From NCBI GenBank assembly GCA_035714115.1, contig DASTMO010000001.1, forward strand, positions 1-41,738: a DNA stretch of 41,738 nt, in the 5' to 3' direction. Positions within the stretch are counted from its first letter, which is position 1; each line of letters starts with the position of its first letter. Origin of the DNA: CAMAVH01 sp035714115 (lineage in GTDB: Bacteria; Pseudomonadota; Alphaproteobacteria; SMXQ01). The translations under genes were made by a program, and so were the position numbers. This document shows, one piece after another, positions 31,072 to 41,142 of this stretch. Below the pieces are notes generated by a model that searched no databases, was not told the origin of the DNA, and worked only from the letters and a program-made list of their open reading frames with translations.

Positions 31072-32348
31072 GGAGCATCTCCCTGTTTTGCGCCCTCTTC
31101 CTGTGCGACGGTTCGTAATTGCCCAAGCAGCGCCGCACGGTCCGGCGCGAAGCCCCGCTCGATCCACCAATCCTCGACCAGCGCCAGCGCGTTGCCGATG
31201 GCCGCGCCTTTCAGGCCGAGACGCAAGGCGTCGTCGCCCTTCAGCGGAAAGTCTTTCGCACCCCAGCAATCGGCGGCGGCGATGATCCGCACGTAAGCTT
31301 GATCATCCGCGGTCCCGCCCGCCGTCTCTCCCGCCCAAGCGATGAGCGCGAGATCGCGAACGAGCGGCGCGCCGAGCTTGTAGAGCACGCGGTCCAGCAT
31401 CGCGCCCGTGAGCGCGCCCATCACGGGCAGTTCCGGTACGCAAAGCGCGGCGAGACGCGCCTTCTCCGCATTGGAAAAACGCAAGCGCGCCGCCACTTGT
31501 TCCGCGCCGACCTGACCGACCTCGATCAATGCCGCAAGCCGCAGCAAGGGATCGCGCCGCGCGCCGCAGCGCCGTTCCAGCGCCGGCAACGCCAGCAAGC
31601 GTTTGAGCGCCGAGGCTTCCGGCAACAGATGCGGGAAGATCTGCGCCTCCTTCATCAACGCGCAGGCGGCGCCGGGATCGGACGCGCTGAGCAATTTCAC
31701 CAGCTCCTGGCGCAGCCGCTCGCCCGATAGCGACGGCAGGCGATAGGCCGCGTCGCGGCAGGCCTTGAGCGCCGCCTGATCCGCCGGCAGGCGGTCATAA
31801 TGGGCGAAGAAACGGAAGTAGCGAAGCAGGCGCAGCACATCTTCGTCGATGCGCTTGGCCGGCTCGCCGACGAAGCGCACGCGCCCGGCTTTGGCGTCCT
31901 TCAGGCCGCCGCAGGGATCGTAGAGCGTGCCGTCGGCGTCCATGAACAGCGCGTTCATGGTGAAGTCGCGGCGCGCCGCATCGGCCGACCAATCGTCGGT
32001 AAAGGCGACGGTGGCATGGCGCCCGTCGGTCTCGACATCATGACGCAGCGTGGTGATCTCGAAATGATGCGTGCCGCTCGCATCGCTCGCCACGGCGGTG
32101 ATCGTTCCATGCGCCAAACCGGTCGGCACGGCCTTCAGGCCCGCCGCCTCCAACGCCGCGATCACCGCTTGCGGCGCGGCATCGGTCGCCATGTCGACAT
32201 CGCCAACCGCGCGGCCGATGACCGCGTCGCGCACGCTGCCGCCGACGAAGCGCGCGGTGGCTCCGGCATCGCCGAGCGCTTTCATCACCGCCTGCGTGGC
32301 GGCGCGCGTCATCCAGGCCTGCGGCGCGATCTTGCCGGCGGGCTTCAT
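31068..32348 (-). CDS. cca: CCA-adding tRNA nucleotidyltransferase/poly(A) polymerase family
   Basis: Class II nucleotidyltransferase of 426 residues. In alphaproteobacteria this family member adds or repairs the CCA end of tRNAs. The G-loop GGSVRD is at about 36-41. The metal-binding pair D50 and D52 is in GDVDMATD, and RRDFTMNALF is the motif linking to nucleotide selection. An EDVLRLLRYFRF segment begins the neck domain. The C-terminal half is helical, as in the family. Start and stop codons overlap both neighbours by 4 nt. Poly(A) polymerase or A-adding subtypes cannot be excluded without a full alignment. Confidence 0.93.
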   Translation of the reverse strand: MKPAGKIAPQAWMTRAATQAVMKALGDAGATARFVGGSVRDAVIGRAVGDVDMATDAAPQAVIAALEAAGLKAVPTGLAHGTITAVASDASGTHHFEITTLRHDVETDGRHATVAFTDDWSADAARRDFTMNALFMDADGTLYDPCGGLKDAKAGRVRFVGEPAKRIDEDVLRLLRYFRFFAHYDRLPADQAALKACRDAAYRLPSLSGERLRQELVKLLSASDPGAACALMKEAQIFPHLLPEASALKRLLALPALERRCGARRDPLLRLAALIEVGQVGAEQVAARLRFSNAEKARLAALCVPELPVMGALTGAMLDRVLYKLGAPLVRDLALIAWAGETAGGTADDQAYVRIIAAADCWGAKDFPLKGDDALRLGLKGAAIGNALALVEDWWIERGFAPDRAALLGQLRTVAQEEGAKQGDAP

Positions 32349-32638
32349 GGCACGTCCTGCCGCGTCTGGCCGGGTACAACACGGCCGTTTTCGAGATGCG
32401 GCGGATTATAGGTTTCATGCGGCGGCTCGCCGCCGGTCAGCGCGGCGATGGCCAGCACGACGATCAGCAGCGCGACGCCGGCGATGGTCAGCTTCGGCCA
32501 GGGCGCGCGGCGCGCGGCGGTCTTGAAGTCGCCCTCTATGGTTCCGGTGCCGCGCTTGAGATGCCACAGGCACCACAGCAGATAGACCACGGTCGGCGCG
32601 ATCAACGGCAGCACATAAATGAAGAAAACCCGGATCAT
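32345..32638 (-). CDS. DUF6111-like small membrane protein
   Basis: A 97-residue protein with a hydrophobic N-terminal segment (about 3-25, RVFFIYVLPLIAPTVVYLLW) and a second helix at about 50-68 (LTIAGVALLIVVLAIAAL). The C-terminal tail after that has a HETYNPPHLENGRVVPG motif typical of the small alphaproteobacterial family found between CCA transferase and Nudix genes. Start and stop overlap its neighbours as ATGA at both ends. A longer start at 32704 is rejected because the overlap at 32638 fits the chain. Function unknown. Confidence 0.85.
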   Translation of the reverse strand: MIRVFFIYVLPLIAPTVVYLLWCLWHLKRGTGTIEGDFKTAARRAPWPKLTIAGVALLIVVLAIAALTGGEPPHETYNPPHLENGRVVPGQTRQDVP

Positions 32639-33282
32639 GGATTTTCCTCCAGCGCGCCGATCAAGCGCACCAGGATGCGCGCGGTGAAGCCCCAGACGCG
32701 CCATTTGCCGTAGGAAATCTCGTAGACGTCGCGCAGCACGCCGCCACGCGTCTCTCGCGCGCGCGTGACATTGGTCGGCTGCAAGATGAAATCGAGCGGC
32801 AGCTCGAAAATCTCCGCGACCTCGTGCGGATCGGGCGTCAGATCGAACGGCGGATGCACCAGGCCGACGATCGGCGTGACGCGATAGCCCGTCACCGTGC
32901 CGTAATCTTCAAAACTGCCGAGCACTTCGACATGGCCGCGCGCTAAGCCGATCTCCTCTTCGGTTTCACGCAAGGCGGCGGCGATGGCGTCGCCGCCGTC
33001 ATCGGGCTCCAAGCGGCCGCCGGGAAAGCTGATCTGGCCGGCGTGATCGGCGAGATGCGAGGTGCGCTCAGTGAGCAGGATGGTGACGCCCTCGGGACGC
33101 AGCACCAGCGGCACCAGCACGGCGGCCTGCTTGAGAGTCGCCACGCCCTCGGGCGAGACGAAGCCGCGCCGCATCATCTGCTCTTGCGCCAGCGCCTGCT
33201 CGCCGGGACCGAAAATCGGATCCGCCAGTTCGCGCGGCGCAAGAGCGCGCGTCAGGCGCGCCAGGAGATCGTGATGGGTCAC
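32635..33282 (-). CDS. Nudix hydrolase, probable CoA pyrophosphatase
   Basis: A 215-residue Nudix protein. The CoA-specific segment LLTERTSHLADHAGQISFPGG is followed by the Nudix core REtEEEIGL, a combination known from CoA pyrophosphatases that hydrolyse CoA or acyl-CoA to phosphopantetheine and adenosine 3',5'-bisphosphate. A GTG start at 33282 is chosen because it overlaps the DUF1285 stop as GTGA, matching the overlaps elsewhere in the chain. The open frame upstream has no family similarity. The CDS ends inside the next start codon. Specificity for CoA is inferred from motif. Confidence 0.9.
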   Translation of the reverse strand: MTHHDLLARLTRALAPRELADPIFGPGEQALAQEQMMRRGFVSPEGVATLKQAAVLVPLVLRPEGVTILLTERTSHLADHAGQISFPGGRLEPDDGGDAIAAALRETEEEIGLARGHVEVLGSFEDYGTVTGYRVTPIVGLVHPPFDLTPDPHEVAEIFELPLDFILQPTNVTRARETRGGVLRDVYEISYGKWRVWGFTARILVRLIGALEENP

Positions 33283-33914
33283 GGCGTCTCGTCCGGCATG
33301 GCGGGACCGAGCGCGAAGAACCGTCCTGCGCTCCAGATGCCGAGAACCTCCGCGCCGTCGACGATACGCGGCACCGCCCGTTCGGCCAGCGCGTAGAACG
33401 CGCTGCGCGCCACCAGCGCCTCCAGACCGGCGCCGAGCGCGACATAGGGGCGCGGCTCCTCGGCGAGGTTCCCGCGCAGGATCAAAGGATGTTCGGCATC
33501 GAGCGTCACCGTCGCGTCGAGATTGGTGCGCAGCGTGACGGTCTGGCGCTCGCCTTCGCCGGCGAAATCCGCCTCGACGGCGACGAAGGGCGCGTCTTCC
33601 ACCATGATGCGGCCGCGTTCGGCCGGCGTTTCCAGCCAATAGTCGCCCGCTGCGTCGCGCTTGAGCACGGAGGCGAACAATTTGACCAGCGCCGGACGGC
33701 CGATCGGCGAATTGCGGTAGAACCAGGCGCCGTCGCGGGCGATGCGAATATCGAAATCGCCGCAATCATTGCGCGGAATTTGCCCCATCCCATGCGGCAG
33801 GCCCGAGGTTTGCAAGACCTCTTGCGCGGGCGCCTCGGGCGGAATCGCGGTTTGTTCCCGCATCTCGTCCGGCGGCGCAGATTTTCCCGTATGTGACAAG
33901 CTTTTTTCCCGCAT
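33279..33914 (-). CDS. DUF1285 domain-containing protein
   Basis: A 211-residue protein, first in the minus-strand chain. The DUF1285 domain begins near CGDFDIRIARDGAWFYRNSPIGRPALVKLFASVLKRD in meaning; visible key parts are DGxWFYxxSPI, LVKLFxSVL and DYWLETPAERGRI. The likely start at 33914 gives MREKSLSH with a GGAAG element about 9 nt before it; an internal Met at about residue 18 is possible. The family has a compact beta-rich fold and no assigned activity. It is divergent from moxR, a neighbourhood seen widely in alphaproteobacteria. Confidence 0.88.
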   Translation of the reverse strand: MREKSLSHTGKSAPPDEMREQTAIPPEAPAQEVLQTSGLPHGMGQIPRNDCGDFDIRIARDGAWFYRNSPIGRPALVKLFASVLKRDAAGDYWLETPAERGRIMVEDAPFVAVEADFAGEGERQTVTLRTNLDATVTLDAEHPLILRGNLAEEPRPYVALGAGLEALVARSAFYALAERAVPRIVDGAEVLGIWSAGRFFALGPAMPDETP

Positions 33915-34029
33915 GGCCGTGAGCTTCCAGGGTCTCTCTTTTGTGATGTCCCCCGTATTCCGCCTTCCGGATTTCGGCCTATAGTATGCCCATATCCTCG
34001 CATCGCTCTCAACCTGGAGAGGTCCCTGC

Positions 34030-35040
<1,011 letters not shown>

Positions 35041-35096
35041 GACCCATCAATTCTCTAGTGCGACGCTTTCCGCGTCGCGGGGAGACCCGAACGGGC

Positions 35097-36011
35097 ATGG
35101 CGTCGCCATCCTCCAGCACCAAGCAGCCGCCCAAGCTGACCGCCGGCCAGAGCGCGCTGCAGCGCGCCGAGGAGACCGGCGGCGCGCTGCCGCCGCTGCT
35201 CGTCGCCGCCGAGCGCGTCGCCAATACGGTGGCGCAAGGCGTGCACGGCCGCCGCCGCGTCGGCCAGGGCGACGCCTTCTGGCAGTTCCGCCCCTATCAG
35301 GTCGGCGACACCACGACCAAGATCGATTGGCGCCAGACCGCCAAGACGCAGCATGTCTTCATCCGCGAGAACGAATGGGAGGCGGCGCAGAGCGTCTGGC
35401 TGTGGCGCGACGATTCGCCCTCGATGCGCTGGCGCTCGAACCGCAACCTGCCGGAGAAGGCCGAGCGCGCCGAACTGTTGCTGCTGGCGCTGGCCAACAT
35501 CCTGATGCGCGGCGGCGAGCGCGTGGCGCTGCTCGGCGCCGGCTATCCGCCGTCGGTCGGCCGCGCCACCATGATCCGCATGGCCGAGACCCTGGCGCGC
35601 GGCGGCGGCTTCGGCGCCAATGCGCCGACAAGCGATCCCCTGCCGCGTCACGCCCATGTCGTGCTGCTCAGCGATTTTCTCGGCCCGATCGAGGAGATCG
35701 AGGCGGCGATCAGCGGCCTCGCCGGGCGCGGCGTCATGGGCCATGTGGTCCAAGTGCTCGATCCCGCTGAGGAGACGCTGCCCTTCAGCGGACGCGTGCG
35801 CTTCGAGGGCCTCGAAGCCGAAGGCACGCATCTGATCAACCGCGCCGAGCAGGTGCGCGAACAATATATGCAACGTCTGGCCGCCCGCCGTGACCGCTTG
35901 CGCGACCTGTGCCGCCCGCGCGGCTGGAGCTTCACCCTGCATCACAGCGATGCGCCGCCGCAGGCCGCCCTCCTCTCGCTTTATGGCCTGATGGCCAACG
36001 CGCGGGACTGA
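35097..36011 (+). CDS. DUF58 domain-containing protein
   Basis: A 304-residue cytoplasmic protein of the DUF58 family, which goes with MoxR ATPases. The hallmark FRPYQVGDTTTKIDWRQ, with the R-x-Y-x2-GD and IDWR residues, lies at about 75-91. The rest resembles a degenerate VWA fold (WLWRDDSPSMRW, VVLLSDFL). The ATG at 35097 is preferred over an in-frame GTG at 35058 because GGGGAG lies before it and the family has no conserved sequence upstream. It begins 56 bp after moxR and ends 7 bp before the next gene. Confidence 0.92.
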   Translation: MASPSSSTKQPPKLTAGQSALQRAEETGGALPPLLVAAERVANTVAQGVHGRRRVGQGDAFWQFRPYQVGDTTTKIDWRQTAKTQHVFIRENEWEAAQSVWLWRDDSPSMRWRSNRNLPEKAERAELLLLALANILMRGGERVALLGAGYPPSVGRATMIRMAETLARGGGFGANAPTSDPLPRHAHVVLLSDFLGPIEEIEAAISGLAGRGVMGHVVQVLDPAEETLPFSGRVRFEGLEAEGTHLINRAEQVREQYMQRLAARRDRLRDLCRPRGWSFTLHHSDAPPQAALLSLYGLMANARD

Positions 36012-36018
36012 GGGCCAT

Positions 36019-38868
36019 ATGCTCAACCTCGGCTTCATCGCATTCTCGGCTCCCTGGCTGCTCGCCGCGCTCGCGGCGCTGCCGGCTTTGTGGTGGCTGC
36101 TGAAAGTCACGCCGCCGGCGCCGCGCCATCAGCGCTTCCCCGCCATCGCTCTGCTGTTCGACGTGAAGGAGCAGGAGCAGACGCCGCACAAGACGCCGCT
36201 CTGGCTCGTCATCTTGCGCATGATCCTGGCGGCGCTGGTGATCCTGGCGCTCGCCCGCCCGCTGCTCAATCCGCAGACGCAGCTGACCGGCAGCGGGCCT
36301 TTGCTGCTCGTCGTCGACGACGGCTGGGCCGCCGCGGGCAATTGGCAAGCGCGCCAACGCGCCATGGATGCCGCCTTGGGCCGCGCCGAGCGGGCGGCGC
36401 GCCCGGTGATGGTGCTGCCGACGGCGTCGCCCGCCGACGGTTCGCCGCTCGCCGCCAGCAAGCTGATGTCGGCGCAGGATGCGCGCAGCCTCGTGCAGGC
36501 GATGCAGCCCAAGCCTTGGGCGGTCAACCGCGCCGCCGCGCGCGAAGCGGCCGACAAGCTGGAGCTGCCGAACGGCACGGCGAGCGTGCTGTGGCTGAGC
36601 GATGGACTCGAAGCCAGCGGCCAAGACAACGAATCGCGCGCGCTCGCCGAACGCCTGCAGCGCTTCGGCAGCCTCGAAGTGCTGCGCGACCCGGCGGGCC
36701 GCCTCGCCCGCGCTTTGCCGCCGCCGACGCCGGACGGCGCGCTCTTGGTGGCGCGCGTATTGCGCGCCGATGCCGGCGGCGAACTGCCCTTCGTGCTGCG
36801 CGGCACCGGCGAAGGCGGCCAGACGCTGCTGCGCGAGGAGAGCGCCTTTCGCGACGGCGAACGGAGCCATGATGTCCGCCTCGATCTGCCGACCGAGCTG
36901 CGCAACCGGCTGACACGCCTTTCCATCGACGGCGAAGAGAGCGCCGGCGCGGTGGCCCTGCTCGATGAGCGCTGGCGCCGCCGCCCGGTCGGCGTCGTCG
37001 CGCCGCAATTGGCCGCCGGCCAGGCGCAACCGCTCCTCAGCGCCGGCTTTTATCTCGAGCGTGCGCTGGCCCCCTTCAGCGAAGTGCGTCTCGGCCCGGT
37101 CAGCGAGCTTTTGAAGCGCGGCCTCGCCGTGCTGGCGCTGCCAGACGACGCGCCGATGACCGAGGCCGAGCGCGAGCAGATCAAGAAATGGATCGAGGCG
37201 GGCGGCACGCTCTTGCGCTTCGCCGGCCCGCGCCTCGTCGACAAGCCTGACGACCTGCTGCCCATCGTGCTGCGCGGCGGACGCAGCCTCGGCGGGGCGA
37301 TGAGCTGGGCGCAGCCGGCCACCCTCGCGCCCTTCGCCAAAGACTCGCCGTTCTTCGGCCTGACCACGCCGCCCGACGTCACCATCGCGCGCCAAGTGCT
37401 AGCCGAGCCGGCGCTCGATCTCGGCGAGAAGACCTGGGCGCAGCTCGAAGACGGCACGCCGCTGGTCACCGCCGAGAAGCGCGGCCAGGGCCGCATCGTG
37501 CTGGTCCACACCACCGCGACGCCGGAATGGTCGAACCTCGCCCTCTCGGGCCTGTTCGTCGATCTGCTGCGCCGCGTGACCGCGCTCTCCTCCGGCGTGG
37601 CGGACGGCGCCGGCGCGCGCGCCCTGGCGCCGCTGCAGACCCTCGACGGTTTCGGCCGCCTGCAATCGCCGCCATCGAACGCCGCCGCGCTCTCCGCCGA
37701 ACAAGTGGCGCAGCTCGGCAATCTGACGCAAGCAGGCCAGACGGCTCAGCGGATCGCCACCAGCCCGGCGCATCCGCCCGGACTTTACGGCAACGATTCG
37801 GCGCGCGTCGCGCTCAACCTCGCCGCCGGCATGACCGAGCTGAAGGCCATGGGCCCGCTGCCGTCCGGCGTGATCGACGGCGCGTACAGCGAAAGCCGCG
37901 AGCGCGACCTGCGGCCCTGGTTCTTCGCCCTCGCCCTGCTGCTGGCCATCGCCGATCTGTGGATCGGCCTCGGCCTGCGCGGCTTGGTGCCGACCCCGCA
38001 TTGGAAGCGCGACGTTTTGCGAACGCGCGGCGCGAAAGCGGCCCTGGCGCTGCTGATCCTCGGCGGCGCAGCGCTGCTCGCTCTGCCGGCTTTCGCGCAA
38101 AACGCGCCCCCCTCTTCCGCCAATTCCATCAATGAAGGCTTCGCGCTGGATGCGAGCGAGACGACGCGCCTCGCCTTCGTGCAGACCGGCGATTCGGAAG
38201 TGGACCGCATCAGCCGCGCCGGGCTGCTCGGCCTCGGACTGGTGCTGCGCAACCGCACGTCGGTCGAGCCGGACGCGCCGATGGGCGTCGATATCGAGCG
38301 CGACGATCTGTCCTTCTTCCCGCTGCTCTACTGGCCGATGACCAACGTGCAAAGCGCCCCCTCGGCGGCGGCGCGCGACAAGCTCGTCGCCTTCCTGCGC
38401 AACGGCGGCACCATCCTGTTCGACACGCGTGATCAGCAATATGGCGGCCTCAACGTGCAGGGCAGCTTCGCGCCGAGCGGGCCGGGCGCGCAGAAGTTGC
38501 GCGACATCCTGCAGGGGCTCGACGTGCCGTCGCTGATCCCGACGCCGGACGACCACATCCTGACCAAGGCCTTCTACCTGATCCAGGATTTTCCCGGCCG
38601 CTGGCAGGGCGGGCAACTTTGGGTCGAGCAGTCGGGCAGCGCGGCGAACGACGGCGTCGCCTCGATCATCATCGGCAGCAACGACTGGGCCGGCGCCTGG
38701 GCGAGCAACGAGAACCTCCGCCCGCTGCTGCCGGTCACGCCCGGCGGCGAACAGCAGCGCGAAATGGCCTATCGCTTCGGCGTGAACCTGGTGATGTACG
38801 TGTTGACCGGCAACTACAAGGCCGACCAGGTGCATGTGCCCTCGATCCTCGAACGGCTGGGGCAATAG
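36019..38868 (+). CDS. BatA-N/DUF4159 membrane protein
   Basis: A 949-residue inner-membrane protein. Two N-terminal helices (about 7-28 and 60-80) form the aerotolerance-regulator BatA N-terminal module. A large region follows with GATase-like and VWA-like parts (LLVVDDGWAAAG, ASVLWLSDGLEA), then two more helices at about 632-650 and 672-690. A DUF4159 domain covers about 715-949 (AFVQTGDSEVDRISRAGLLGL, LSFFPLLYWPM, GGTILFDTRDQQYGG). It starts 7 bp after the DUF58 gene and ends 3 bp before the next. DUF4159 proteins are thought to act with MoxR and DUF58 at the envelope, but no biochemical role is established. Confidence 0.9.
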   Translation: MLNLGFIAFSAPWLLAALAALPALWWLLKVTPPAPRHQRFPAIALLFDVKEQEQTPHKTPLWLVILRMILAALVILALARPLLNPQTQLTGSGPLLLVVDDGWAAAGNWQARQRAMDAALGRAERAARPVMVLPTASPADGSPLAASKLMSAQDARSLVQAMQPKPWAVNRAAAREAADKLELPNGTASVLWLSDGLEASGQDNESRALAERLQRFGSLEVLRDPAGRLARALPPPTPDGALLVARVLRADAGGELPFVLRGTGEGGQTLLREESAFRDGERSHDVRLDLPTELRNRLTRLSIDGEESAGAVALLDERWRRRPVGVVAPQLAAGQAQPLLSAGFYLERALAPFSEVRLGPVSELLKRGLAVLALPDDAPMTEAEREQIKKWIEAGGTLLRFAGPRLVDKPDDLLPIVLRGGRSLGGAMSWAQPATLAPFAKDSPFFGLTTPPDVTIARQVLAEPALDLGEKTWAQLEDGTPLVTAEKRGQGRIVLVHTTATPEWSNLALSGLFVDLLRRVTALSSGVADGAGARALAPLQTLDGFGRLQSPPSNAAALSAEQVAQLGNLTQAGQTAQRIATSPAHPPGLYGNDSARVALNLAAGMTELKAMGPLPSGVIDGAYSESRERDLRPWFFALALLLAIADLWIGLGLRGLVPTPHWKRDVLRTRGAKAALALLILGGAALLALPAFAQNAPPSSANSINEGFALDASETTRLAFVQTGDSEVDRISRAGLLGLGLVLRNRTSVEPDAPMGVDIERDDLSFFPLLYWPMTNVQSAPSAAARDKLVAFLRNGGTILFDTRDQQYGGLNVQGSFAPSGPGAQKLRDILQGLDVPSLIPTPDDHILTKAFYLIQDFPGRWQGGQLWVEQSGSAANDGVASIIIGSNDWAGAWASNENLRPLLPVTPGGEQQREMAYRFGVNLVMYVLTGNYKADQVHVPSILERLGQ

Positions 38869-38871
38869 GGC

Positions 38872-40980
38872 ATGAATCTCAGCGTCGCCCTCGCCCCGCT
38901 CGCGCCCTGGTTCGCCATCGCCATCTTTACCGCTTTGGCGCTGGCCTCCCTCGGCTACGGCATCGCGCGCGGCGCGCGCGGCATCTGGTGGCGCGCGCTC
39001 GCCTTCGCCGCGCTGATCCTCATGCTGCTCAATCCCTCGCTGAAGGAAGAGCAGCGCGAGCCGCTGACCGACGTCGCCCTGATCGTGGTCGACGACAGCG
39101 CCAGCCAGAACATCGGCGAACGCCGCCAGCAGAGCGAAACGGCGCTGAACGAGCTGCGCGAGACCTTGGCGCGCTATCCCGATCTGGAAGTGCGCGTCTT
39201 GCGCGCCGGCAAGCCGGACGGGCGCAGCGCCGCCGAAGCGCCGGACGGCACCCTCTTGTTCGGCGAGATCGACAAGGCGCTCGCCGACGTGCCGTCGCAG
39301 CGCCTCGCCGGGGTCATCATGATCACCGACGGCCAGGTGCATGACGTGCCCGCCAACGGCAACGCGCGCGGGCCTCTGCATGCGCTCCTCACCGGCAAAC
39401 GCGACGCGCGCGACCGCCGCCTGATCGTCGAGCAGGCGCCGAGCTACGGCATCGTCGGCAGCCGCGCCACCATCACCGTGCGCGTCGAGGACATGCCGGC
39501 CGGCGCGAACCAGACCGCGCGTCTCTTCGTGCAGCGCGACGGCGGACCGCGCGAGCCGATCCAGCTGCAGAGCGGCAGGAATTTCAGCTTCGAGGTGCCG
39601 GTCGAGCATGGCGGCGCCAATGTCATCGAGTTGGAGACCGAGCCGGTCGAAGGCGAACTGACCACCGAAAACAACCGCGCCGCCGTCGTCATCCATGGCG
39701 TGCGCGACCGCCTGCGCGTGCTGCTGGTCTCCGGCGTGCCGCACAACGGCGAACGCGTCTGGCGCAATCTCCTGAAGGCCGATCCCGCCGTCGATCTGGT
39801 GCATTTCACCATTCTGCGCCCGCCCGAGAAGCAGGACGGCACGCCGGTGCGCGAACTGTCGCTGATCGCCTTCCCGACGCGCGAGCTGTTCGAGGAAAAG
39901 CTCAACGACTTCGACCTCATCATCTTCGACCGCTATCACCGCCGCGGCATCCTGCCGACCGCCTATCTCGAGAACATCGCCAAATATGTCGAGAACGGCG
40001 GCGCGGTGCTCGAAGCGGGCGGACCCTCTTATGCCTCGCCCTTCGGCCTGTTCCGCACGCCGCTCGGCGAGATCATGCCGGTGGTGCCGACCGGGCAGAT
40101 TCTGAAAGAGAGCTATCGCGCCCATGTCACCGAGACGGGCCGCCGCCATCCGGTGACCGCCGGGCTCGAAGGCGCCGGCGCCATACAAGAGGGTGGCAAA
40201 GGCGAGCCGAAACCCGCCACCTGGGGCCGCTGGTTCATCCAGACCGAGGGCGACGCGCGGCGCGGCGATGTGGTGATGGACGGACCGAACGGCACGCCGC
40301 TGCTGGTGCTCGACCGGGTCGGCGAGGGACGCGTGGCGCAGATCATGACCGACCAAATCTGGCTCTGGGCGCGCGGCTTCGACGGCGGCGGCCCGCAAGC
40401 GGAATTGCTCCGCCGCATCGCCCATTGGCTGATGAAGGAGCCGGAGCTGGAGGAAGACGATCTGCGCGCGTCATCGCGCGGCAGCGATATCACGATCACG
40501 CGCCGCAGCCTGAAGCCCGACGAATCCCCCGTCACCGTGCGCAGTCCTTCGGGTGAAGAACGCCAGGTGACGCTGACCGATCAGGGCGACGGCCGCGCCA
40601 TCGCCACCTATCGCGCGAGCGAGCAAGGCCTGCACCGCATCAGCGACGAGAAGCACACGGTCTATGCCGTGGCCGGCACGCTCAACCCGCTGGAGTTCGC
40701 CGATGTGCGCTCGACCGGCGACAAGCTCGACCCGGTGATCAAGGCGCAGGGCGGCAGCGTCAACTGGCTCGCCCCCGAAGCGAATTCATCGCTGCGCCTG
40801 CCCGACATCCGCCGCGTCGGCGCTGATCGCAGCGTGGCCGGGCGCGGCTGGATCGGCCTGAAAGCGAACCGCGATTATGTCGTGAAAGGCGTGACGGACA
40901 TCCCGCTCTTCCCGCCGCTGCTGGCGCTGATCTTCGCCGCCGGCACGCTGCTGCTCGCCTGGCGCCGCGAAGGCCGCTAA
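38872..40980 (+). CDS. VWA-like membrane protein of the MoxR block
   Basis: A 702-residue protein with two N-terminal helices (about 10-30 and 37-52), a large extramembrane region and a C-terminal helix (about 676-696, PLLALIFAAGTLLLAW). A von Willebrand A-type metal site seems present: DDSAS at about 68-72 gives D-x-S-x-S, and ITDGQ supplies the later Asp. A middle glutamine-amidotransferase-like region (GGAVLEAGGPSYASPFGLF) follows. The gene begins 3 bp after the DUF4159 gene, so the four genes are one operon. Homologues are annotated only as conserved membrane proteins; ligand and client proteins are unknown. Confidence 0.85.
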   Translation: MNLSVALAPLAPWFAIAIFTALALASLGYGIARGARGIWWRALAFAALILMLLNPSLKEEQREPLTDVALIVVDDSASQNIGERRQQSETALNELRETLARYPDLEVRVLRAGKPDGRSAAEAPDGTLLFGEIDKALADVPSQRLAGVIMITDGQVHDVPANGNARGPLHALLTGKRDARDRRLIVEQAPSYGIVGSRATITVRVEDMPAGANQTARLFVQRDGGPREPIQLQSGRNFSFEVPVEHGGANVIELETEPVEGELTTENNRAAVVIHGVRDRLRVLLVSGVPHNGERVWRNLLKADPAVDLVHFTILRPPEKQDGTPVRELSLIAFPTRELFEEKLNDFDLIIFDRYHRRGILPTAYLENIAKYVENGGAVLEAGGPSYASPFGLFRTPLGEIMPVVPTGQILKESYRAHVTETGRRHPVTAGLEGAGAIQEGGKGEPKPATWGRWFIQTEGDARRGDVVMDGPNGTPLLVLDRVGEGRVAQIMTDQIWLWARGFDGGGPQAELLRRIAHWLMKEPELEEDDLRASSRGSDITITRRSLKPDESPVTVRSPSGEERQVTLTDQGDGRAIATYRASEQGLHRISDEKHTVYAVAGTLNPLEFADVRSTGDKLDPVIKAQGGSVNWLAPEANSSLRLPDIRRVGADRSVAGRGWIGLKANRDYVVKGVTDIPLFPPLLALIFAAGTLLLAWRREGR

Positions 40981-41000
40981 CGCCTATTTTCTAAAACAGC

Positions 41001-41041
41001 CATCACGCGAAGTTGCGCGAGCTAAAGCGCAACGTGTGATG
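41001..41041. repeat. Imperfect hairpin after the MoxR block
   Basis: CATCAC...GTTGCGC (41001-41018) faces GCGCAAC...GTGATG (41027-41041), with 6-bp and 7-bp paired parts, an internal bulge and an 8-nt loop. No T-run follows on the plus strand. It lies 20 bp after the VWA gene stop, where it may end or stabilise the message or be a dispersed repeat copy. Confidence 0.5.
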
Positions 41042-41142
41042 TGCGCGTCCGCATCCTCCTGTATGCGAAGATGACGCGCCGTCGCGATGACCGCGGCGGT
41101 TACTGCGCCGTGCCTGCTTCATAAAAAATCACTGGGGTTACG

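Noticed and set aside
37399..40425. Open frame of about 1000 codons on the minus strand opposite the DUF4159 and VWA genes
   Set aside because: Same antisense artefact; the plus-strand proteins have recognisable domains and tight operon spacing.
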